Assembly: GCA_964017145.1 (NCBI GenBank)
Contig: OZ024852.1
Location: 2,915,945-2,979,944 of the forward strand
Direction: 5' to 3'
Origin: Agrocybe praecox
Lineage: Eukaryota > Basidiomycota > Agaricomycetes > Agaricales > Agrocybaceae
Length of the DNA stretch: 64,000 bases
Part shown: piece by piece, positions 12,216-21,203 of the stretch
How the letters are laid out: the number at the start of each line of letters is the position of its first letter
How positions within the stretch are numbered: the first letter of the stretch is position 1
The notes under the pieces: generated by a model
Told to the model about the DNA's origin: nothing
Databases searched by the model: none
The model's input: the letters and a program-made list of their open reading frames with translations, nothing else
Program-made: the position numbers and the translations under genes

Positions 12216-12602
12216 ACAACAAACCCAGCAGGGTAAATGGTGTTTTCTGGGATTAAGCCTTCCGATGCCGTAGCCCATGTTAAATTTTGGACTAGCAAGA
12301 TCGAACTTGCACCAGTTTGTCATAATCACATCTGCAGAGAGGGTTACACGACCTTCAGGTTTCGAGTTCTCGGGAGCTTCGTAGAAGGCAATTCTATGAG
12401 CGACTCTTTTGGCGGTAAGCTGCTCAGTGATTGCTTTCCGAACACAGAGTGCAACATGCGAACCGCCTTCTTTGGTTAGAAGAAGCAAGGCGGATCGAGG
12501 GGCCAGGAAGGTGATTAAGACGTTGAGGTTTCCAAAGTACCTCCCGGCCATATTTCTCAATGCAAGTCGGTCGAAAAACGGTGTCGTCACTGCTGGCGCC
12601 AA
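12216..12602 (-). pseudogene. decayed BAHD acyltransferase fragment
   Basis: The minus-strand reading here matches the C-terminal half of the intact BAHD gene next door: RNMAGRYFGNLNVLIT, HVALCVRKAITEQLT, RIAFYEAPENSKPEGR and IMTNWCKFDLASPKFNMG are near copies. The HxxxD half is missing and the C-terminus is replaced by unrelated residues (PCWVCCFNP). The 5' side of the fragment stops at a foldback element at 12590. It is a partial tandem duplicate that has lost its catalytic motif. Confidence 0.8.
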
Positions 12603-12719
12603 CCGGAGTATCCCGGGGATATACTCCGAGATAAAGCCTTCGGAGTCTATGTATGGTAAGCCCGACCCGTATTTATCTGATCAAGTATTTCCACGGGAAA
12701 CTCCGGTCGGCGCCAGCAG
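12590..12719. repeat. small foldback element with ~25-bp inverted arms
   Basis: Left arm 12590-12614 (CTGCTGGCGCCAACCGGAGT...) and right arm 12695-12719 are inverted copies with about two mismatches, separated by 80 bp. The element interrupts homology between the BAHD relic and the intact gene. No clear target-site duplication was seen. It could be a MITE or a cruciform-forming remnant. Confidence 0.55.
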
Positions 12720-12789
12720 GGTCTTCAAATTTACCAAAGTTATTGTACACCACTACACTCCACTAGCGGATACGTTATGTCTACAATAT

Positions 12790-13020
12790 TTACAAGGCGC
12801 AAGGCCCAGTAATTCCTTTCTCGCAACTGTTAACAAAGAATGAAATTGGAACTGTTCGCCTTCGCTGTTCAGCCAAGCTTAAGCTCACTGTCTGGACGGG
12901 TGAAGAGTTGGACTCAATAAGCCAATGCAACATCGGAATCCTATAGGGCCTAGTATGGAGATAACGTGAGTCTGTTGCACTTGGAATACAAAAATTATAA
13001 CTGAAATTCTAGATTCTGTT
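12790..13020 (-). pseudogene. relic of a six-cysteine peptide gene (last two exons)
   Basis: The fourth exon, 12949-12889, is 61 nt as in peptides 3 and 5. It encodes CPIGFRCCIGLLSP, is preceded by CTAG and followed by a GTGAGC donor. The last exon, 12826-12790, encodes HCEKGITGPCAL and a stop. Spacing from the second Cys is C-x5-CC-x13-C-x7-C. Upstream, no exon with a signal peptide or a clean 14-nt exon could be found up to 13.26 kb, so the 5' part appears lost or badly diverged. Confidence 0.6.
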
Positions 13021-13286
13021 CGTTCCAGCAGTGGGCGACGCGTCGTGACTCGTGGCGGGAGCACGTTGGCATTATTCGGGACCCGTTTTGCAACCTCCTC
13101 GCCCTCAGATATCTCCGCATAGTATATGTAATTGTTCAGCTATGAGCGTCATTTCTTATCTCATTCGTCTCAGGTTGGCTAAATCTCCATATCCGTAGAA
13201 TTCAACATAGGCAGGGAGCTAGTATTCCATTTTATGACAGCAGAACTAGTAACCGGTGTCGTTCAACGTCACTAATTGACGATAAA

Positions 13287-14705
13287 TTACACCAGGCTAC
13301 CATACCTTTGCAATAACGGGTCCGATTGGAGATATTCAGCAGCGGGAGCTTCCACTGTCATTAACATTATAACGTCACCTGAGGCCTTTTCCTGCAACAT
13401 TCGGACATATCCAGGAGGATAGACGTCGCCACCTGCAGTGGCATGGGACGGTTTCCCAATGCCATTGCCCATTTCGAGCTTCGAGCTAGCCAAGTCGAAT
13501 TTGCACCAGTTGGTCATGATCACATCGCCGAACCAGATGATACGCCCCGCAGGTTTCGCGTTTTCGGGTGCTTCGTAAAATGCGACCTTGTGAGCGATTT
13601 CTCCCGGGGTTAGCTGCTCAGCAATCGAATTGCGCACACAGAGCGCTACACGAGAAGCAGCTTCCGGGGTTGGCAGTAGCAAGTCGGATCGCAATGCGGG
13701 GAGCGTGATCAAAACGTTGAAATTCCCAAAGTAAGCTTTCGACATGTTTCCACCTGGTGCCCGTTGGCGACCGTCGGCAGCCATGGCTAGTCGCTCGTTT
13801 TCTGCCTCGGATAGTGGGCTTCGGGCGATGCCTCCTTCTTTGCGCGCACGGGTGATTGCACCCCAGCAGAGTGAAGCTAGTGCGTCGCCAGAGGAAACCC
13901 ATCCGTTCGTCGGCGATAATTCATTCTTGAGTTTTTCGACGTTGCCTTTTGTCACTCTCCAATATGTGATGGCAGAAGGTTCGAAAATTGGAAGTTCGGT
14001 GAGAGGATTCGGGAGGACTGTGTATCCCGGAGGTGGTTTTGGGACACCTTTTGGCGTATACAACTCCTCGAAGTATCTCAAGGGGTTGCGCTTCCAGTCG
14101 GTTGGAATTTTTCTTCTATCAATTGCCTCTCTGCGAGCTATCTGTGCCCATAGCTCGACAAAGTCGAGATAGCCACCGAGATCAGAGACTTGATGATGCA
14201 TAGATCCTGCTAAAATCACTGTTCCGCAAGAGAACTAGAAGTGCGGGCCAACCATCAGTCGTATATTCTCTATTCAAAGCGGAAAGCTCACATGCGTTAT
14301 TTTCACCGCAAACGTCGGCGATCCAGGCGGTAAGAAAGCACCCGTGCGAGGTGATAATTCTTCGGTTTCCTTCTCAAATGCTTCTTCTTTGATATCCACC
14401 ATGAATAGTGCTCCTTGAAGGTGTGCAGCGTCCGTCACAATGAAATTCTCCTCACTTTCGTCAGTGATGACAGTCCCCGCTACCGGAAGATAGAACTCTA
14501 GTGCTTCCGCCAGGCTATCTTTGAGGTTGTTGATCACATCGATGATAGATGATCCGTGTGAAATACGAAAAAAATGACGGATTTCGATGTGAATAGGAGG
14601 TGCTCGATCAAGGCCGTGCAAAAGGATAGTAGCAGGAGGTTTTGGCAAGTCGTGTTTTGCGCTAGGACGCACAATGCTAGACTCGTAGTGTTTTCCTTCT
14701 ACCAT
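13287..14705 (-). CDS. BAHD-type acyltransferase
   Basis: Predicted cytosolic acyl-CoA-dependent acyltransferase acting on a hydroxyl or amine of a small molecule. Exons 14705-14292 and 14234-13287 join in phase 0 at KITH|FSCGT and sum to 1,362 nt, 453 residues, the usual family length. The catalytic HxxxD motif is in SMHHQVSDLGG at about residue 168. The C-terminal DFGWG-type motif is degenerate (FDLASSKLEMGNGIGKP), as in several fungal members. The N-terminal FYLPVAGT and C-terminal VEAPAAEYLQSDP fit the fold. A partial dead copy lies just downstream at 12.2-12.6 kb. Substrate cannot be inferred; fungal homologues often act in secondary metabolism, but no pathway partner gene is seen here. 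Confidence 0.88.
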
Positions 14706-14709
14706 CGCG

Positions 14710-16400
14710 CGCGGATGTTGTGAAGATTTTAGGTTAAGGAGAAGTCTATAACTGTGTGGTATATGTAGACAAGAGTGAATGAGTCATCACCGATATGAAT
14801 GTTCGATAGGGACCGATGGCGGACGGCAGCGACTAAATTTCCTTTGCGGGCCCGGAATTCAACGTATAAACGATAGCCTGTAGTCACCAAGTTATATATC
14901 CTAGGAAACTTCGACTGGTATGTGTATTAACGATCTCTTTGATTTATTACGGCCATAAAAATACTTCGGACCAAATTCCGATCTTAATATTTTAATCCTT
15001 ATCCTATGAAAGGTTATATATGGTAGGCAGCGAGTGTGATAGAATTCAAGTTTTACACTCGATAGAGAACCGACATAGAAATCGGTTCTACTCTGACCAC
15101 CCACAGAATTATGTCGGTTCTCAGTCGGTTCTCCAGGGGTTTTAAAATATTCAATAAATCGATTTATACTGAAGGGTGATGCTGTTGTCTCCTTTTTCTG
15201 TCCCAGAATTATTCAGCTTCGACAAAAATTCCTTCGTTTTTCTTTCAACCCCTGAGTGATATTTTTCTTCATTTTAGCCTTGACCATGAATTTATCCTTG
15301 GTGGCCTCAGGTTTGCGACAGAACCTCAAGCCACAAAAAAATTTCAAGTGCACAGATTACTTGAAAAGGGTCTGCAGTGGGGTATTCGAGACATGGTATT
15401 ACTGGGTGCTTCAGACACAAGTATAAACATGTTATTATTTACAAAACAATACCACATAAAGGCAGAACAGTCAGAATCAGAACCGGAACCGTTGCAGTTG
15501 CGACTCTCGAGTCGAAACTGCGAACAGTCGGTTCTCACACTTTCACACGATTTTCCAAAAGTTGGTTCTCGTCAGAATCGAACTCAGAACCGCTTTCAGA
15601 ACCGGGCGAGAACCGTCAACTCTGACCTCCCCTATTAATACTACTATATATAAACTCTGAAAGAAAGAGAGCACTTACCTCCAGTAATGTCATTCGAGGC
15701 ATCATGACGATACGCTTAGACTGCGTCTTGACATTAGAGCTGCTTCGTATTCCATGCCTCTCTCTCTACACCTTTATGAGCGCTATTTCTCACTTCACAA
15801 ATAGTTTTCGTACCCGTGTGAATACCGTGCCTGTAAACTAAGGTACCGCGACTAGTCGGTGAATGCTGGCCCCGATTCGACCTTTTGGGAATCCAAGTGA
15901 TGGCTTGAGTTGCTCTCAAAAGTATTGAAAATAAATATTCGAGTTATGTGGGACTCAATGCCACACACATCGTAAGTAATGGTGAGGAGGTTCCTAATTC
16001 TATTTTCTTCATGGGACTTCATGTTGGAAAGTTTAGTCGTCCTATTTCCAAAATAATGAACATGCAGTCACATGCTTTCCTCGCTAAAAGTGATCCGGAG
16101 GCGTGGCACATCACGGCACCCATACCCCTGTTAAATCCCTGTTAACATTTTTGCGCGTTTTCTCCTTCCGGCATGCAAAGCCTCGGGAAGGTACACAGGC
16201 ACCATTGAAGATGAAAGAGTACTCAATTGTGGAAAATGTGGAACGTCCGAGTCAAAACAATCTCTCTACTACGGACCGGTACCTGGTTCTCTCTAGTATA
16301 GGTTCTCTCTAGTATAATGACAAGGAGGACTTTCTACCAACAGCATCTGACATCACCTCGACTCATAATCTCTCAAACTCGTGGTCTCTTGACATCAATA
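14710..16400. repeat. gene-free stretch rich in AGAACC/GGTTCT motifs
   Basis: Between the BAHD start and the next gene. An inverted pair, AGAACCGACATA at 15066 and its complement TATGTCGGTTCT near 15110-15121, is followed by GTCGGTTCTCC. Further AGAACCG or CGGTTCT copies lie at about 15478-15490, 15528, 15564 and 15588-15615. A 16-bp unit, GGTTCTCTCTAGTATA, is repeated in tandem at 16285-16316. This looks like a decayed non-autonomous transposon or terminal repeat cluster. No transposase reading frame is visible and the boundaries are uncertain. Confidence 0.4.
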
Positions 16401-16401
16401 C

Positions 16402-17478
16402 CATGTCTACAACCACTGCCAACATTCTCGACTCTGTCTTCGATGCTGGCGCTTCTCCAGTAGGAGATCTCGTCCAAGCATTCGACTTTGCTGCCGTATG
16501 TTGATCCCTTGAGGGGTTTTATAAGGACAAACTGATTTCATTTTATACCTAGATTGATATGAAGAGCGAAGGAAACCCCGGTCATCTTCAAGTGAAACTC
16601 GCGCCTGCATATGGATCAAAAGGACCTAGTGTCAAGGCTCTAGATGATAACACCAAGATCATGGTTTCTGGCGTTGTCAGGACACTCCCCCAGCTCGACA
16701 AGTCACGGAGAAGCTACGAAAAAGCTCTCTGGTCTCTTAGGGACAGTCCCTTGCTTGAGACGGACCCTGCCTCGGAGTTCGTAAGACGCTCCAACACGAT
16801 CGTCAAAGATGACACACGCACCGCGATGAAAGTCGATTGGAAGCTGCCCGATCCTGCAGTTCTTGCAAAGGCAAAATTATTCAAATCAATATATTACATT
16901 ATCTGCGGTACTAATTTATTGGTTGGACAGATTCAAAGTTGGTTCGTCAACTTCATCAACGATGAAGACACCGTTTCGTCCACACAGATCGCTGGTGCTG
17001 TGCTCGAACACATTGTCGAACTTACTTCCAAGTTCGTCGATGAGTCTGAGTCTATCGTTGAGGAAGTTACGAGCATCATCGATACCCCTATTAAGAAGGA
17101 AAAAATTGAGAAGGAAATTCTCGACATCGCTTTCCTTCGTTTCCCGGATCAAGAGAAGGCCGTGTTCAAGGTCAGCTCTCTTGAGTATGTTATCTCAAGT
17201 CATTCACGATTTGACGCATCTTTACAGCTTGGCAACATCAAGCTTCACGCCTGGAGTCAATACGAGAAACTTGCTTTAATCGAAAAACAGACGATTGGCA
17301 TTACCTGTGGTGAGCATGAGTTTACGACTTAGTCGCGTACTACTTCACCGATCTCTAATGACTTCTGTCCTCAGAATACGCGAGCAGGGAATTCAAACCT
17401 CGTTCTACAACCTTGGACTCGTTGAAACCCGAGACCCGCGCAAGAGCCATCGAGCAAGCCGAAAAACTATTCGACTGA
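16402..17478 (+). CDS. unrecognised soluble protein
   Basis: Not recognised. Three exons: 16402 to about 16498, 16554 to about 17308, and a last exon to TGA at 17476-17478. The first junction is FDFAA|IDMKSEG (GTATGT donor). The last is ITC|EYASREF (GTGAGC donor, TTCTGTCCTCAG acceptor). The ORF ends ARAIEQAEKLFD. No signal peptide or membrane helix. The middle is rich in Asp, Glu, Ser and Thr with amphipathic stretches such as IVEEVTSIID and KKEKIEKEILDIAF. A weak extra intron near 16,900 cannot be excluded because the frame stays open through it. Coding is supported by three well-formed exons; function is unknown. Confidence 0.6.
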
Positions 17479-17797
17479 CTTGCTACTAGTTCAAACCGCA
17501 CTGTCGCGTATGCTAGTTGTCGTGAGGACAAGTACCTACCGTTTTAATTGGCCCTGAAAACCGCTACTCTAGTGGCATAGCCACAATCTTCATATGATAA
17601 TCTGCTATCTTAGATAAATTATTGAGTGCTCGGCTCGGCTTTGCGCTACAGCTATTACTCATGTGTGGTGAGCCTTAAACATAGGCATGTGAACTTTAGG
17701 ACTGAGCTTGTAGTGCTTATACTTAAAGGGTGAAGTTATATACAGCGTATATTATCAATTAAAATCATAGTAGATAGGTAGAGTGCATCGCGATAAT

Positions 17798-18263
17798 TTA
17801 CAACGTGCAGTCAACGGGTCCACGAAGGCAGCTAAGTTATATAAAGATGTTGTCAAAGAAAATAAATATAATTGTAGGAGTAGTATGTGAAAGTTTTCTC
17901 ACGTCCCACCGACTCCGTCAATGATTGGTCCGCAACAAGTGTATCTAGGAGGGCCTTTTCACGCCAGTTTATTCTCCAGTACATCTTAGAAGAAGAGAAT
18001 CACTTACATCGCAAGTTCTGAAAATGCATAAGTGATCCCAGGAATCGATAATGGTCAATTAAAGGACTCCATGCTCATAAACACACTTACGTTGGGGCCA
18101 CCACCTGCCGCGTTATTCGTTAGATTAGATGATAAACTAAATATGAGCCATGTAAAGATGACTTACAATGGAAAACAGGATCAGTGTCTGCCACTGTGGG
18201 CGTCGCCATAACGTGCGAAGCGAATACGGCAGATGCAATGACAGTAAAAAGAGAATATTTCAT
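17798..18263 (-). CDS. secreted six-cysteine peptide 6 (middle group)
   Basis: Exons 18263-18167, 18104-18091, 18017-18008, 17954-17903 and 17831-17798 sum to 207 nt, 68 residues. Signal peptide MKYSLFTVIASAVFASHVMA. Spacing C-x7-C-x5-CC-x10-C-x6-C with the loop CCGPIIDGVGGT. That loop is identical to the one in the oppositely oriented peptide 7, only 570 bp away, so the two form a divergent pair. TATATAAG box about 70 nt upstream of the ATG. Confidence 0.88.
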
Positions 18264-18751
18264 GGTCCTTATTCCTAGATGTGAGGATGATTTGGGATGG
18301 TATTTTCTTCATTTGTAGTGTCTCTCAGGGCTTATATATGCCTCATAGTGCTCAACCTATTCCCATAGCTGTAGGTATATCCGAGGAATTTTGTAAAATT
18401 GTTTCAGCTTCGAATGGGCCGAAGAAGTCGTAGGCACTGGCGCAGAGTACTTATGGATCAAGGAAAGAGTTTATCCATCTACATAACTTATTCAATGCTG
18501 AGTCCTACGGACATGCTTACATTCCCTTTTGAGTGCAGTGCGGACTTGATTCTGTATACTTAGTTGCCGGTCTTATTAATGATTCATAGTCATTTTTTAT
18601 GTTTCGATTGATATCTAGCCCCAGGGGTATCTATCCCAGCTTGGTATACGACTTCTATCATATATGCTACAGACGCCCGCCTATCATCACCTGAAACGAA
18701 CTATGATTAACGGCTAGGAGGATTTTATCCCGCCCATTAGTGTGGACGAGG

Positions 18752-18762
18752 AGTATAAAAGT
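18752..18762 (+). promoter_or_regulatory. TATA box of peptide 7
   Basis: AGTATAAAAGT about 70 nt upstream of the start codon. Comparable TATA-like boxes lie 35-85 nt upstream of most peptide genes in the window, for example 39041-39047 before peptide 10. Confidence 0.6.
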
Positions 18763-18828
18763 ATCTACTATTAGTCTCATAATTTAATAGAGAGACCCGT
18801 CTTCCTATCTATCGTTCAATTCAAAGCC

Positions 18829-19311
18829 ATGAAAATTGCAATCTTCACCTTTATGGCATCTGTGGCGTTTGCCTCCCATGTCTTGGCAAACCCCACAGTC
18901 ACGGATGTACCAGGAACCAAGCCCGTTTTTCACTGTGAGTGTGACATACAATGATTGTCAGTTCGTCCATGCAATTGATTCACATACCAATAGGTGGAGG
19001 TCCTTATGTATGTTTAACTTCATTTCAGCTAGTTACATAGTTATCTGTGACTCCGAACTCATCAACGTTTTTGGAAAATCCGTCACAGAACCTTGAATGT
19101 AAGTGGCGCTACTCGTCTTTGAAGGCATTATTGCTTAATCCAGTACAAAAGGCCCCCCAAACTTTGGCTGCTGCGGCCCTATTATTGATGGTGTTGGTGG
19201 AACGTGGGTCTTTTTTACACTACTGAAACTATGGGTGCCTGATTAAGAGTAATTCTTTTTGACGTTCCGCACAGATGCCGCGAGGGCTCACCTATCTGCC
19301 CCGCATTGTGA
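18829..19311 (+). CDS. secreted six-cysteine peptide 7 (middle group)
   Basis: Exons 18829-18934, 18994-19007, 19089-19098, 19152-19203 and 19275-19311 sum to 219 nt, 72 residues. Signal peptide MKIAIFTFMASVAFASHVLA. Spacing C-x7-C-x5-CC-x10-C-x6-C. Exon 4 uses the acceptor ACAAAAG rather than the CAG eleven bases earlier, because only this one keeps the Cys codon and frame. A clear TATAAAA box sits at 18754-18760, about 70 nt before the ATG. It shares a 564-bp intergenic region with peptide 6 on the other strand, which may be a two-way promoter. Confidence 0.88.
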
Positions 19312-20056
19312 CAAAATAAGTCAATAAATATTAATGCCATGGCTGTATTCTATGGTTGTAATGAGCGTAGCGATAGTGCTCAATAGAATATTATCGTTGT
19401 TGCATGTTTTGTATGATAGAATTTACATATCCCGTAAGCCACGGAACGGAGTCGTGCCTTTTTATTACTAGAATCCCTCATATATGCGCCTAGCATCTAG
19501 GATATCTTTCAGGGATGTCAAATGATTGATGATCGATATCGACAATTTCAACGGGCCATAGTCCTGAATGAACCTCAGGGAAGATATTATTTTTAGAATC
19601 CCATGTGAGTTATTAATAGACGATTTCCGGCGCTAGAATAAAATAATAAGGGGAGCTTTGGTACTTAGGTCTTAACACGCAGTTATAACAATAATAATCA
19701 AGTGGGTTCGATGCTGCTACTGTATACGTTTTTATTCGGATACTTGTTTCAGCTATATTGCACATGGTAAAGCCAATATCCGAGTCTGTGGCACGCATCT
19801 TCGGCATACATGGGCCAAAAATATACAGGATGGGCAAGTCGATTCCTTACACCCGGGTATGTTCGAACCGTAAATTTAAATCTCCTATGACATATAATAT
19901 GTTTCAAGTAAAATGTAATGCCAGAACACTACGTAGATAGCTACCAGCCTACAGGAAATTCCAGATCATTATATCTGTTTCACCAGCGCTAATTTGGGTT
20001 CACTGGTGGGGCTGAGCGGAGGATGATTATTTGTGCGTGTCGGAGAGGTCAGAATT
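19312..20056. other. intergenic, no gene seen
   Basis: Region between the convergent 3' ends of peptides 7 and 8. Open frames are short, AT-rich and without a signal peptide, and no CC-type exon was found on either strand. Confidence 0.45.
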
Positions 20057-20531
20057 CTATAGAAATGTGCAAGCTACAATCCCATGTAGACATCTGCAAT
20101 TGAAGAAATAGATATGACGTTGCATGCAGTCGATTAAGGCAGAAACACGTGTTACTTACATTCCTCCGACTCCGTCCTCAATCGGGCCACAACAAGAATA
20201 TCCGACAGGACCTTGAAATATCGGCTATTAATTCAGATAGAAGCAATCTGGGAACAAATCGAGTGCCTACACCTTAGATTCTTCAGCGGATGAAGTTGGT
20301 TGAACCATTACATGTTTAATACGTGTCTATGCAGGAGGTAGTATACGCCGGCTTACCTCTGGTCCCCGACCTATATTATGTGAAAAAGTAATTATTAATT
20401 TTAAGACGCTGAGGTGCTGAATACGACCCACAGTGGAAAACAGTGCTAGGAACTTCTGTTGCCGTCGGAGTTGCTAAAGCGCGAGCAGCGAATGTTGTAG
20501 ATAGAAATAACGTCAAGGGTATAAATCTCAT
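20057..20531 (-). CDS. secreted six-cysteine peptide 8 (middle group)
   Basis: Exons 20531-20432, 20370-20357, 20280-20271, 20211-20160 and 20093-20057 sum to 213 nt, 70 residues. I start at MRFIPLTLFLSTTFAARALA because it gives a proper signal peptide. An in-frame ATG at 20597 would add a charged 22-residue extension before it. Spacing C-x7-C-x5-CC-x10-C-x6-C, loop GPIEDGVGG. First donor GTGGGT and third donor GTAGGC are weak. TATATAAT about 71 nt upstream. Confidence 0.82.
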
Positions 20532-21203
20532 CTTGGAGTGTCTTCTTGAGCCACTAGGAGGTGTAAATAGAATTACTTTACATATGTCCAACAACAACCA
20601 TTATATACACGCACAACGACGCCCGAATCGGAGGTCACATTCAAGTCTCAGGCCTCAGCGCCCAGCGCCCAACAGGAATGATCAGTGAGATACTGATGTT
20701 TACTGAGTAAAATTTACGTTTGGAATGATCCACAAGTCCGTATAAAACATAGGATTGGATGACCTCTTTAAGCACTAGGTGCGATGTCCACGGATTTATA
20801 CTACAGAAGACGGAACTGGTTTCGATTTATTTTTGCCCAAATTACACTGATACTATATATGTACCTCCGCATACGAGTAGTAATAGGCTTAAATTGAGAA
20901 CACGTTGTTTCTGGTGCAGCAACTAACATACCAATACCAAAGTCTCCCAGAGGAATCCAAAAAGGCTCGAATATAACTAATCTAAACATATTGGAGTTCT
21001 CGGTCTCTATCCCAGCGAAAAATAGAACCAGGGGGACGACAAACATGAGCTAACGATTTCTCAAAGACATCCTGCCATTGATCCTATGGTCTTTTGTTGC
21101 CTACTTTCGTGTTCTTTAAACGCCTATGAATGAGTACCTAATACAGTAGCGAATACGAAGTCGAATCCCCGTTTCGAGACTCCACAGCTCGTCAAGTGAA
21201 AGA

